From the NCBI GenBank assembly GCA_003194445.1, contig PQXF01000012.1, positions 1 to 44,238 on the forward strand: 44,238 bases of DNA, read 5' to 3'. Origin of the DNA: Candidatus Methanogaster sp. (lineage in GTDB: Archaea > Halobacteriota > Methanosarcinia > Methanosarcinales > Methanogasteraceae). Shown here piece by piece: positions 1 through 8,517 of this stretch (position 1 is the stretch's first letter; every line of letters begins with the position of its first letter). Under the pieces are notes generated by a model. That model was not told the origin of the DNA and did not search any database. It was given only the letters and a program-made list of their open reading frames with translations. A program made the position numbers and the translations under genes.

Positions 1-34
1 CTGTGATTGGTGTTTACCTTTGGAAGTAAGTGCG

Positions 35-370
35 TCAAGAGTTTCGCGCTCCTCTTTGGCAAGTGTCACGATGTATTTCTTCATATTCAATCATCTCATA
101 TTGATTATAAAGAACATGTGTTATGTTCTTTGCGACATTACAGGGTTGACATGACACTAGATGTATATGATAACCCAGACAGTTCAACAGAAACCCGGTC
201 ATATAACCAGTCATCGAGACGTATATGTTGTCCAGATAGAACCATATTAAAAAAAGTACGCTTGAGAACGCCACAAACCGCACAAGAAAAGCCAGCGGCT
301 TGTTTCTGGTGGTGACCATCACCACATAGTGCAGCCATACCAGACACGATACAAAAACAAGAATTATCAT
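35..370 (-). CDS. Continuation of the archaeosortase frame after the TGA, merging into a short exosortase-associated membrane protein
   Basis: The frame is continuous with the ORF at 419-823 if the TGA is ignored. The codons between the stop and the first Met (371-418) supply the expected family His motif, EYVHAYLWQ. The rest has two strongly hydrophobic segments. From Met 18 of this ORF (position 319) the sequence resembles the small partner proteins often encoded next to archaeal exosortases: a basic start, one long hydrophobic helix, then a soluble tail with CQPCN. So this may be the end of the sortase fused to, or overlapping, a second short gene. Function is inferred from position and pattern only. 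Confidence 0.45.
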   Translation of the reverse strand: MIILVFVSCLVWLHYVVMVTTRNKPLAFLVRFVAFSSVLFLIWFYLDNIYVSMTGYMTGFLLNCLGYHIHLVSCQPCNVAKNITHVLYNQYEMIEYEEIHRDTCQRGARNS

Positions 371-418
371 GATCGTCTGCCAGAGATATGCATGGACGTA
401 CTCGAAGAGATCGGGACG

Positions 419-823
419 TCACAATCCTGCGAAGAAAACAGCAGTGAGGCGCAGTGTGTTCACCACAAATAAACTCGGAATGCCAAAAATCAGACCAATC
501 GCTTTGTTCTTAAACGATGTGGGATATGCCAGCACGAACGAAGAGAAGAGGATGAACACAAAGAGCGCAGAACACTCATCGATAATCTTCACACTGAAAC
601 CACCCGTCGAGAGCAACTCGCCCTCTACAATGGGATGCATTCCAAGTAGCTGCAGTAGAAACCCGAGTGTTGCGGCAGTGTAGTTGTTCAGTGGTGCGAA
701 TGTCGATGGAGTCAATCGGGTTATGGCATAGAATATACTACATAGCAGTACAAAAAGAATGCCAAAAATTTTTATTGTATGGTTTTGTGCTGACGTTTTG
801 TTTTCTATCATAGTACATTCCAT
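419..823 (-). CDS. Archaeosortase/exosortase-family membrane protein, N-terminal part, cut by an in-frame TGA
   Basis: This 134-residue reading frame has several hydrophobic segments and the hallmark order of exosortase/archaeosortase transpeptidases: a Cys in DECSALFVFILF, then an Arg in NTLRLTAVFFAG. These enzymes cleave C-terminal sorting signals of secreted proteins and join the protein to a lipid or other anchor. The third family residue, a His in FEYVHAYLWQ, lies in the same frame just after the TGA stop that ends this ORF. The stop therefore sits between catalytic Arg and His. It may be a recent nonsense mutation, a sequence error (TGG or GGA to TGA) or recoding; the first two are likelier. 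None of the complete surface proteins in the window has an obvious sorting signal, so its substrates are not visible here. Confidence 0.72.
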   Translation of the reverse strand: MECTMIENKTSAQNHTIKIFGILFVLLCSIFYAITRLTPSTFAPLNNYTAATLGFLLQLLGMHPIVEGELLSTGGFSVKIIDECSALFVFILFSSFVLAYPTSFKNKAIGLIFGIPSLFVVNTLRLTAVFFAGL

Positions 824-913
824 AGATTATCTGTCGAGTGTTCAGAATAAACACCATTCGTGTTATTTATTATGATTGTGATCCAAACACCATGTAAGTT
901 GACAGCCCGTTAT

Positions 914-1324
914 TCACTCATCCACTCGATCGATTACGATCCTCTCGCCTTCGGAAACTTGCTTAAGAACGGTGGAATCTCCGATAATCCGCCCAAAGAC
1001 GTTTACCGCACTTGCAGGGCGTATCTCATCACCGATACTTGCCAGAGTCGGTCCAAAGAAGATGCAGAATGTGTTCTGCGGCAGCCAGTACCCGAGATCG
1101 CCGATCTCGACGAGTTCCTTTGGGTTCTCTTCCGGTGCGATCACCGAGGTTGCGAAGTATATCTCATCGCCCCACCTGCTCACAATGCCTGTTATCGGCA
1201 GCGCTCCAAGGATTGCGGATATAGTTCCAGGGCAGAGACCCTCGAAGAGTTTCGCCTCCATCTCAAGTTGGGCATCTCCTGCATCCCCTATAACAATCCT
1301 AATCCTTGCTAACGACATCACCAT
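914..1324 (-). CDS. Cyclophilin-like-fold protein (archaeal conserved)
   Basis: About 136 residues. The start at 1324 (ATG GTG ATG) is chosen because the protein core begins with [12 protein letters not shown] right after it; the next ATG at 1318 is equally possible. The pattern [14 protein letters not shown]...[16 protein letters not shown] is typical of the small archaeal/bacterial cyclophilin-like family (Pfam Cyclophil_like). I see no known catalytic site, and no biochemical role is established for most members. The start overlaps the 3' end of the AMMECR1 gene by about 26 bp, so the two are probably cotranscribed. Confidence 0.7.
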   Translation of the reverse strand: MVMSLARIRIVIGDAGDAQLEMEAKLFEGLCPGTISAILGALPITGIVSRWGDEIYFATSVIAPEENPKELVEIGDLGYWLPQNTFCIFFGPTLASIGDEIRPASAVNVFGRIIGDSTVLKQVSEGERIVIDRVDE

Positions 1325-1880
1325 CCGGTTCGAGTTCAGTAAAGATCTGCCCCTCGAAGGAGTACACCGCTGCGCCGGTGAGCCATGCATCAGGAAGCAG
1401 TCCTGCCTTCATACAGGTCTGGCTGAGAAACTCTTCCGCGTCAAAACCCCATTCCGTCGCCACCTGTGGCAACAGCAGCCCCTGATAAACGCCCTTTCTG
1501 ACGATGAGCCCGTGCCTTCCGACTTCGACATGTTTCGGCAGATCTGAAGGCATCGCATCGATCTTTACAGGAGGTGTGAGTATTGTCACCTCCACGACGA
1601 TCTCTTCCATCTCCTCGTGCATGACAGGCGGAAATCTCGGGTCACGCACCGCAGCACTCACAGCAGAGTCGAGAATCGCATCCAAAAGTGGCATAACCGG
1701 TTCCGGATATCCGATGCAGCCGCGAAGGTCACCGTTCTTGTGTAAGGTAACGAATACGCCTCGTTTCTCCCCAAACACCTCTGGAGGATCGCCGGTTTCC
1801 GTAAAGTCTCCCGAGAGGTGGGATTCTATCGCTGACCGCGCCAGCCTGACCGCAATGGTTCCCTCGTCTCTATCGAGCAT
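1299..1880 (-). CDS. AMMECR1-domain protein (TIGR00296 family)
   Basis: The 193-residue protein carries the family signature [10 protein letters not shown] (about residues 53-62) and the strongly conserved blocks [10 protein letters not shown] and [28 protein letters not shown]1 proteins are found across archaea and eukaryotes. A role in protein or RNA modification chemistry is suspected but not settled. Length and architecture are normal. A promoter-like TATA element is read on the minus strand near 1908-1916, a suitable distance upstream of the ATG. The downstream cyclophilin-like gene overlaps its stop. Confidence 0.9.
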   Translation of the reverse strand: MLDRDEGTIAVRLARSAIESHLSGDFTETGDPPEVFGEKRGVFVTLHKNGDLRGCIGYPEPVMPLLDAILDSAVSAAVRDPRFPPVMHEEMEEIVVEVTILTPPVKIDAMPSDLPKHVEVGRHGLIVRKGVYQGLLLPQVATEWGFDAEEFLSQTCMKAGLLPDAWLTGAAVYSFEGQIFTELEPDGDVVSKD

Positions 1881-1965
1881 CGGTATATCATTGCCATGAA
1901 CTCTACATATACTTTGTCAGATCTTGTCATGCCGGGGCTTCATCTTATGTTGTGTTCGGATCAGG

Positions 1966-2043
1966 ACTCCTAACCACCGAAATCCGCCTCTCGATCATCT
2001 TAACCCCCTTCGGCATCAGAACAGACTTGGGATGGAAAAGCTC
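1966..2043 (-). pseudogene. Relic of the trpG 3' end (copy A)
   Basis: Read on the minus strand this stretch still encodes FHPKSVLMPKGVKMIER, matching the TrpG C-terminus FHPESVLTPDGLGMIERWV encoded at 18869-19447. At DNA level it shares blocks such as CTCGATCATC and GGATGGAA with the same spacing. No upstream part of trpG is present. It sits directly before the ATPase gene at 2066, and another relic follows that gene. Confidence 0.6.
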
Positions 2044-2065
2044 AAATAGTTGACAGTAAATCATA

Positions 2066-3481
2066 ATGATTGTTAATCAACAATTTACAAGACGGTTTGT
2101 AAACCGTGATCGTGAACTGGAATATCTCAACAGCAGATACGAAAGCGGGGAACCGGAATTCGTAATAATCTGCGGGCGGCGCAGGATCGGCAAAACCCGC
2201 TTGATCACAGAATTTCTCCACGGAACGGCAGGGATTTACTTTCTACCCGCGGAGTACCGCGAATCCGAGAATATCATGATGTTGCAGCGGCAGATGGGGG
2301 ATTTCATCGGAGAAGACTCGTTCATGAAACTGAGAATCGGCGGGTTCGAAGAGTTGTTTGACGAGTTTTTCAGGTGGTATCGCGGCGAAGAGCGGATCGT
2401 GTTCGCAATTGATGAATTTCCATACCTCATAAAGATAAACCGGGGAATACCGTCATTTTTCCAGAGAATATGGGACATGAACCTGAGCAAACGGGATATA
2501 ATGCTAATACTAAGCGGTTCTGCCATCGGGATGATGGAAACAGAGGTTCTCGGATACAAATCCCCACTATACGGCAGAAGAATCGGGCAGTGGAGACTCG
2601 ATAAATTAAATTTTGAGCATCTGGCAGATTTTTTCCCGAAATACACAACTGACGAGCTTATTCGAGTCTACGGATGCATGGACAGTATCCATGAGTACAT
2701 TCTGAAGTTCTCGCCCGATCTTGACTTCCGGGAGAATCTCCGCACGAATTTCCTGTCAAAAGGCAGTTTCCTATACGAGGAGGCTGATATTTTACTTCAG
2801 GAAGAGTTTAGAGAGCCGCGAAATTACATGTTCATCCTCAAAACCATCGCAGAAGGGAACAGAAAACGTTCCGAGATTGCAAACGCCACCGGTATCGACA
2901 AAGGCGCGCTGTCACGTTACCTCTACAATTTAAGGCGGGTCGGGATCGTTGATTCCGAACTTTCTGCCACCGTCGCGGGCAATTCCAAGCGATCATTATA
3001 CAAGATAAAAGATAATTATTTCAAGTTCTATTTCAGGTTCGTGCTCCCAAACAAGAACAATATCGAGTCTGAAATTGATATCACACCGAAAATAGAGAAG
3101 GAATACGATCAATATCTTGGATTCGTCTTTGAAGAGCTGGTACGGGACATTATCAGACGAAGAAGGCTCGACATTGGATTTTTACCGGACGATTGCGGAG
3201 CATGGTGGTATCGTGGCGATGAGATCGATATCATTGCCACCGGGGCTGACACGGATGGTGCCAGGCAGTTGTTTGCAGGCGAGGTGAAATGGAGCAACCT
3301 CTCGCGGCATGACGTGGCAAGGATACTGGATAATCTACATCGCAAATCCGACCTGGTTCGGTGGCACAACGATGCGAGGCGCGAGCATTATGGGATAATC
3401 GCAAAACGGATCGAGGACAAGGAAACGTTGCGGAGTGATGGCGTGTATGCGTTCGATCTGGAGGATATTCTCAAGCCTTGA
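2066..3481 (+). CDS. Archaeal AAA-type ATPase with C-terminal DUF234 domain
   Basis: The 471-residue protein begins with the archaeal ATPase (Pfam ATPase_2) hallmark FVNRDRELEYL. Walker A is GRRRIGKTR (about residues 37-45) and Walker B is IVFAIDEFPYL, with a sensor-like LILSGSAIGMM. The middle holds a winged-helix-like segment (RSEIANATGIDKGALSRYLYNL). The C-terminus (about 340-471) is the DUF234 domain with a nuclease-like pattern, GFVFEELVRDII...EIDIIA...GEVKW, resembling a restriction-endonuclease-fold core (E, D, ExK). Such proteins are common in archaea, often in islands, and are little studied. The gene is the only plus-strand gene in the island and is bracketed by trpG relics at 1966-2043 and 3488-3546. 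Confidence 0.88.
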   Translation: MIVNQQFTRRFVNRDRELEYLNSRYESGEPEFVIICGRRRIGKTRLITEFLHGTAGIYFLPAEYRESENIMMLQRQMGDFIGEDSFMKLRIGGFEELFDEFFRWYRGEERIVFAIDEFPYLIKINRGIPSFFQRIWDMNLSKRDIMLILSGSAIGMMETEVLGYKSPLYGRRIGQWRLDKLNFEHLADFFPKYTTDELIRVYGCMDSIHEYILKFSPDLDFRENLRTNFLSKGSFLYEEADILLQEEFREPRNYMFILKTIAEGNRKRSEIANATGIDKGALSRYLYNLRRVGIVDSELSATVAGNSKRSLYKIKDNYFKFYFRFVLPNKNNIESEIDITPKIEKEYDQYLGFVFEELVRDIIRRRRLDIGFLPDDCGAWWYRGDEIDIIATGADTDGARQLFAGEVKWSNLSRHDVARILDNLHRKSDLVRWHNDARREHYGIIAKRIEDKETLRSDGVYAFDLEDILKP

Positions 3482-3487
3482 GTGACG

Positions 3488-3546
3488 TTACGCCCCGATC
3501 CTCCTCACCCATGTCTCGATCATCCCGCGCCACTCCGGCGCCAACA
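3488..3546 (-). pseudogene. Relic of the trpG 3' end (copy B)
   Basis: On the minus strand this reads SVLAPEWRGMIETWVRR and then a TAA, parallel to SVLTPDGLGMIERWVGV of TrpG. It starts 7 bp after the stop of the ATPase gene at 2066-3481. It is shorter and more diverged than copies A and C. It is accepted because frame, length and stop position agree with the trpG end and its orientation is the same as in all other copies. Confidence 0.45.
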
Positions 3547-3606
3547 CAGACCAACACAAGCCAGCATGAGCGCATGCGCGACAAGCATTGGACAATCGCC
3601 CCGCCC

Positions 3607-4674
3607 TTATGTATTTTTCACCACCTCTCGGATGGCAAGCAGATCCAGCCGTGATTGCGGTTTGATGATTCCCAGATTCGGATCAAGGAATAGAATATTA
3701 TCTTTGATCAAAAAATGCTTTGCGGGTCGGTCCAATCCCTGATCGTCGATGCACTCCGTATCCGCAAACCGGCTGAGTACGCTAACAATGCCCCCCTTTT
3801 TAACCATGTACTCGGTATCACCAATCGTTATCTTTGGTTTGGTGTAATCCAGATAGTCAAGCAGATCTTTTAGCTGGTTCACCCTCGTGGCAAGCATTTT
3901 CTTTGCAATCCTTTCCTTCTCGTCAGCACGAATTAACTCTAATAAACAGACCGGCTTTCCGCCACAGTATTCCCATGCCACAGTCTTCTCGCCATCAGTA
4001 AAACCGCACTTCTCCAGAAACGCAATTGCGGTTTCACGATCAAAGTCGTCCACCAGAAGATACCGGCATCTGCCTTTGAGCATCGCCTCGCTGTAAACTT
4101 GCTCGAGGAAGAGCGAATCAGAGGTTACCACAAAGACGTGTGCCAGATGCAGCTCTTTGGTGAGCCGCACAAAGAAATTGAACAATTTGTAAATCAGAAT
4201 CCCATCGATCTTCATATCCCCTATCACCTGTAGCTCATCGACGCTCAGCACAGGAACGCGCTTTTTTGAGATCTCATCAAAGAAACGCTCGATGTATCTG
4301 AACATGTCTTTGCTTTTATCCTTTTTCTCGAATATCTGTTCAAACAGGTTCAGTGGTATTGGGATTCCGCTGAGTATCTTCAGATCCTTAAGGATCGAGG
4401 TTGCATACTCGCTGATGTTGTCGATCCCACCACCCTAGTCGATCTCGAACAATACATTGAGGAAATCCTCATAACCGGTAATGAAACATCCGCGCAGGTT
4501 GATGTAGAATGGAGCACACTCCTCTGACAGTTGCTCTATCAAGTGGTTGATCAGCGTAGTCTTTCCGGAGTTCATTGGTCCGTAGGCGAATGTGATCAAG
4601 GAGGGTTCGGAATCCAGAAGATCCTTGATCTCCTTGATCTCCCGTTCCCTGTTGTGGAATTCGATTCTTTTCAT
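3607..4674 (-). pseudogene. Archaeal ATPase (array family) interrupted by an in-frame amber codon
   Basis: Two parts share one frame: residues 1-79 (4435-4674), with the usual start MKRIEFHNRERE and Walker A GPMNSGKT, and the remainder including 3607-4305 with VLSVDELQVIGDMKID (Walker B). They are separated by a single TAG at 4435-4437. The intact paralogues at 8518-9597 and 9868-10944 have GAG (Glu) at this place. With the amber read through, the protein would be about 355 residues with normal motifs. The gene starts 24 bp after the dockerin-tailed protein at 4699-7266, the same spacing as in the other cassettes. TAG ends several ordinary genes here, so a nonsense mutation is likelier than pyrrolysine insertion. 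Confidence 0.75.
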
Positions 4675-4698
4675 GCCCGCATCTTTGCATCCGCCCGG

Positions 4699-7266
4699 TC
4701 ATAATTCTATGCCGCCTGCCGCCGCCTGCAGGATCATGAGAGCGTCGAGAGATGTTACCCTACCGTCATCGTTCACGTCCCAGCGTGAATCATATCCGCG
4801 GCTGCCAACTGCGATCTGGAGCGCAATTGCAGCATCTGCGGTGGTGAATGCTGGTGGTTCCTCCAAGGTCGGCGCACATGATGCGGGCTGCTCGAGTCTC
4901 GGCAGATACGTCACATTACCTTTACACGGATCATCGTTCCAGTCACGGATGCTCGCGCTGATGCTCGCTTCGTCGTTCATTCCCCACCAGTTGTTTGTTG
5001 CATCGACATCATCACTCTGATCATTTTCGAACTGCCATTCGTAACCACCTGTCGCTATGCTGTAGTTACCGTTCTCAATAATGTTGTTGTAACTGATGTT
5101 GTTGGCTGCGCTTCCACCATCGAGGTAGAGTCCTCGTGTGTTGTTCTGCACCAAGTTGCATGCGATGGTGTTACCATACGACTGCGATAGGTAGACGCCG
5201 TATTGGGAGTTACAACTCACTGTATTACCCTTAAGTATGTTATTGTTAGAATACTCCGACAGACAGATACCGCCGTAATTGTTCGATATATTGTTGTTCG
5301 TGAGCATGTTGTTGTTCTTTGCACGATTCAGGATGATGCCCCAGCCACAATTGTTCGATACGATGTTGTTCATGAGTATGTTATTGTCCGAACGCTCCAT
5401 TAGGAAAATGCCGACGTGTTCATTATTCGATACAGTGCTGTTCACAAGCGTATTGTTGCTCGATTCGGCCATATGTATACTCCACTCATTGTTATCTGCA
5501 GTGTTATCTGTCAGCATGTTGTTGTTCGAATTAAATATAGCTATCCCGCACTTATTACCGCTTGCATTGTTGTATGCCAGTTTATTGTCGTTCGAATAAA
5601 CCAGAACTATACCATACACATTACTATTTGCAGTGTTATATGAGATATTACAGTTCTCCGCAGAATAGAGGCAAATCCCTAATGTGAAACTCTCACTAGC
5701 GGCCACATTCTTCACCGCAAATCCGCTGATATTTACATGGTCAGCAGTCACATTGAACACACTTAAATTCGTATCTGCCGCGGTCACGGTCACCACATCT
5801 GCACCATCACCGATCAGCGTGAGACGCTTGTTCACCACCACATTCTCGTTATACGTCCCGGAATCTACCGTGATCGTATGCCCATCCAGCGTATCAGGAT
5901 CATCTATCGCAGCCTGAATTGTTGAGAAATTCTCTCCCGTATTAACGTTGTGAACCGTATCACCTACTGCAGATCCCGCGATAACCGTATATACATACGT
6001 CATCCCGTTTCCATTGATGTTGTTCTGCGGCGCGGCTACGACAAAGTCATCGTTCCCATCGCCGTTAACATCGCCCGTGAAGCCCACATGCATGCCAAAG
6101 CCATCGTTAGCCCCTCCGGCAATCGTTATGTCCGGAATATTATCCATGGAGCTCCCACCGAAATAGATGTATGCCTTACCAGAGCCAGCACAGTACGGTG
6201 CACCAACGATCACATCAGAATACCCATCTTTATTCGCATCTCCAACCGTACCGGTTCCATAGCCAAAGAAATCGTATGAACTCTCGCCACTCATCGTTAC
6301 ATCGGCTACACCATCCATCGTGCTGCCACCGAGATAGATGTATGCCTTATCAGCTCCGCGTGCCCCGACGATCACATCATCATATCCGTCATTGTTAACA
6401 TCGCCTGCCGGAGCCACATACCCTAATCTGTGACCTGCTCCTGCTCCAGTCATCGTGACGTCAGGTGTGCTGTCCATAGAACTTCCACCAAAGTAGATGT
6501 AAGCCCTTCCCGAATCAGCGCCCCCAGCACCACTTTCCGGCGCGCCAACGATCACATCATCATATCCGTCATTGTTCACGTCCCCTGCATAAAAACAGAA
6601 ATAACCAAATCGATCCCCATCCGACTCACCGCAGAGAACAATGTCTGCCACGTTGCCCATCAAACTTCCGCCAAGGTAGATATACACAAAACCAGCCCCC
6701 TTGTAGCAGGCACTCACGACCACATCATCGTATCCATCGTTGTTGACATCGCCAGCATAATTGGCTGACCATGCACCGAGTTCATCGCCTGCCGAGCCTG
6801 TGATGATCAGATCGGCTGCATTGTCCATCGGATCGCCGCCGAACAGTATGTACGCCCTTCCTGCATCATTTCCGCCGGCATCGTTATACGGCGCAGCAAC
6901 GATCACATCATCATATCCATCACCATTGAGATCGCCAGCAAATGCCGCCGGGTCTCCCAGTTCATCGTTTGCTGCCGCACCTGTGAAGATGACGTCAGCA
7001 GAGTTATCCATGGTGCTACCGCCCAGATATATGTACATTCTGCCTGCGTTACTTCCCCCACCATCATTGCCCCACGCTCCGACTATCACGTCGTCGTATC
7101 CGTCGTTATTGACATCACCATTGATACATTGAGGTGTTGTGTGTAGTCGATCGTCCGGCGATTCGCCATTTATCGTTGTGATTAACGTTGCATCAGTTAT
7201 TGCGGTTGCCGTTCCAATCAGTGCGCAGATCAGAACACAGATTCCTATAAATATTCCTTTTCTCAT
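4699..7266 (-). CDS. Secreted surface protein: FG-GAP beta-propeller, NosD-like beta-helix, dockerin
   Basis: The 855-residue protein has a signal peptide (about residues 1-23). About 30-430 is a series of repeats of the type GDVNNDGYDDVIVGA...AYIYFGGSSMDN, the FG-GAP/integrin-alpha beta-propeller repeat with a Ca2+-binding DxDxDG-like loop. A right-handed parallel beta-helix (NosD/PbH1) follows at about 450-740, with Asn-rich coils such as NNNMLTNNNISNN. The last 60 residues are a dockerin domain with two Ca-binding repeats (WDVNDDGRVTSLDALMILQ). It has many N-glycosylation sequons. It is probably displayed outside the cell and held through the dockerin, perhaps by a cohesin encoded elsewhere. 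Its stop is 24 bp from the ATPase frame at 4674, so the two are probably one transcript. Confidence 0.88.
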   Translation of the reverse strand: MRKGIFIGICVLICALIGTATAITDATLITTINGESPDDRLHTTPQCINGDVNNDGYDDVIVGAWGNDGGGSNAGRMYIYLGGSTMDNSADVIFTGAAANDELGDPAAFAGDLNGDGYDDVIVAAPYNDAGGNDAGRAYILFGGDPMDNAADLIITGSAGDELGAWSANYAGDVNNDGYDDVVVSACYKGAGFVYIYLGGSLMGNVADIVLCGESDGDRFGYFCFYAGDVNNDGYDDVIVGAPESGAGGADSGRAYIYFGGSSMDSTPDVTMTGAGAGHRLGYVAPAGDVNNDGYDDVIVGARGADKAYIYLGGSTMDGVADVTMSGESSYDFFGYGTGTVGDANKDGYSDVIVGAPYCAGSGKAYIYFGGSSMDNIPDITIAGGANDGFGMHVGFTGDVNGDGNDDFVVAAPQNNINGNGMTYVYTVIAGSAVGDTVHNVNTGENFSTIQAAIDDPDTLDGHTITVDSGTYNENVVVNKRLTLIGDGADVVTVTAADTNLSVFNVTADHVNISGFAVKNVAASESFTLGICLYSAENCNISYNTANSNVYGIVLVYSNDNKLAYNNASGNKCGIAIFNSNNNMLTDNTADNNEWSIHMAESSNNTLVNSTVSNNEHVGIFLMERSDNNILMNNIVSNNCGWGIILNRAKNNNMLTNNNISNNYGGICLSEYSNNNILKGNTVSCNSQYGVYLSQSYGNTIACNLVQNNTRGLYLDGGSAANNISYNNIIENGNYSIATGGYEWQFENDQSDDVDATNNWWGMNDEASISASIRDWNDDPCKGNVTYLPRLEQPASCAPTLEEPPAFTTADAAIALQIAVGSRGYDSRWDVNDDGRVTSLDALMILQAAAGGIEL

Positions 7267-7476
7267 TCAAATCGCCTCGATTTGTTTATATTTTCCAATC
7301 AGCAGGTTAGCCGCGTCCACATACACGCGCTCGTCATGAATTGTTCGCAAAACAGCACGAAATCCATCAGTTTGGTTACATCCATTCATAAGGATCACAT
7401 CTGAGACGCCATTCATCCAAAGAACCCACTCCTATAAAAAGTTAACTGACGCCCCCACACCCCCGCATCACATCAA

Positions 7477-8058
7477 CTACGTCCTGCCACCCACCACCAT
7501 CTCCACCCACCGCTCGATCATCGAAAGCCCTTCCGGCGTCAGCACCGACTCTGGATGGAACTGCACGCCCTCGATCTGCCGCCGCTTGTGCCTGATCCCC
7601 ATAACAACGCCGTCGGGACTGTGCGCCACAACCTCAAGATCAGGCGACACCAGGTCCACGGCAAGCGAATGGTACCTGCCGCCAGTAAACGGATTCGGAA
7701 GACCCGCGTATATTCCGACCCCGTCATGATAAATCTCAGACGCCTTACCGTGAACAGGACCAACCGATGCGTGCCCGACCGTGCCACCAAACGCAACATT
7801 GATCGCCTGACAGCCAAGGCAGACGCCAAGCATCGGAACCTCGCACGCACGGATGATCTCGATGCACGATCCAATATCACGAGGATCGTTCGGATTTCCA
7901 GGACCCGACGAGATCACGATCCCGGCAGGGTCGATTTCTCTAACTTCCTCAAGCGTTATCGTGTTCGGGACGACGATCGTGTCCGGTTCGAAGATCGAGA
8001 CGTACTCGACGAGATTCCAGACAAACGAGTCCTTGTTGTTTACGAACAGTATCTTCAT
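7477..8058 (-). CDS. trpG: Anthranilate synthase component II (glutamine amidotransferase), second copy
   Basis: The 193-residue class I glutamine amidotransferase has the nucleophile Cys in GVCLGCQA and the His-Glu pair in VQFHPES. It is nearly identical to the copy at 18869-19447. One difference is SSGPGNP here, where the other copy has the usual SPGPGNP oxyanion-loop motif. The frame is intact, but its upstream partner trpE is only a 3' fragment (8055-8290). The copy lacks the trp promoter and may be silent or transcribed with the island. It looks like a partial duplication of the trpEG operon. Confidence 0.9.
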   Translation of the reverse strand: MKILFVNNKDSFVWNLVEYVSIFEPDTIVVPNTITLEEVREIDPAGIVISSGPGNPNDPRDIGSCIEIIRACEVPMLGVCLGCQAINVAFGGTVGHASVGPVHGKASEIYHDGVGIYAGLPNPFTGGRYHSLAVDLVSPDLEVVAHSPDGVVMGIRHKRRQIEGVQFHPESVLTPEGLSMIERWVEMVVGGRT

Positions 8059-8290
8059 TCGATCACCTTCACCGTCGCAGTCATCTTGCGCTCGATCTCC
8101 TGATATTCGTACATGGTATCCGAGTCAGCAACGATTCCATCTCCTGCCTGGATGAGCATCCGGTCTCCGGAAAGCACAATCGTCCTGATCATGATTGTAA
8201 AGTCAGCATCCCGGTCCCAATATAATAACCAACGCCGCCGCAACCATCGCCATGAGGTCCCGGCACCACCACCACCAGCAGGCGGGTCAC
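8055..8290 (-). pseudogene. Truncated 3' end of trpE
   Basis: Only the last 60-70 codons of anthranilate synthase component I remain: DRDADFTIMIRTIVLSGDR and GIVADSDTMYEYQEIERK match the C-terminus of the full gene at 19444. A one-base deletion near 8220 separates the GGVGYY part from the DRDADF part. Upstream of about 8290 the homology to trpE stops. As in the complete operon, its stop overlaps the start of the adjacent trpG copy. It cannot encode a working synthase. Confidence 0.8.
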
Positions 8291-8370
8291 GCCACAGCCT
8301 GTCTTATCCGCAAGAAGGCGCGATCGTCTGCACGCTCGCGAGACGCTATCACGGATAGCACCCCAGGAGC

Positions 8371-8455
8371 TATACTTCACACCGCCACAACGTAAGCTTT
8401 TTCAAATCTATGGAATAATTGTGAGCAAGGCGATGAGTCCTTGTTTGTGGGTTGT
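8371..8455. repeat. Dispersed repeat shared with 44047-44107
   Basis: The stretch beginning TATACTTCACACCGCCACAA and continuing through AGCTTTTTCAAA and GTGAGCAA recurs at 44047-44107 with a few changes. The second copy lies directly next to the transposase relic, which suggests a mobile-element end or target segment. Here it lies between the broken end of the trpE fragment and the ATPase gene at 8518, possibly marking the duplication edge. Confidence 0.5.
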
Positions 8456-8517
8456 ATCAGTTTGGCCCCACCAATAAAAAAACGCAATTTACGCCGGTGT
8501 TTGAGTATACCACACTT

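Noticed and set aside
1299-1301. Pyrrolysine read-through at the AMMECR1 TAG
   Set aside because: The protein has its full family length at this stop, and the downstream gene uses another frame.
2057-2090. Palindrome ATTGTTAATCAACAAT around the start of the DUF234 ATPase
   Set aside because: Short and AT-rich; mostly codons of the first residues, with no second copy to support an operator.
3482-3742. 86-residue plus-strand ORF after the DUF234 ATPase
   Set aside because: Its DNA is explained by the trpG relic and the end of the amber-stopped ATPase on the other strand.
5950-7132. Several plus-strand ORFs of 75-123 residues
   Set aside because: They are antisense shadows of the FG-GAP repeats; repeat DNA keeps other frames open.
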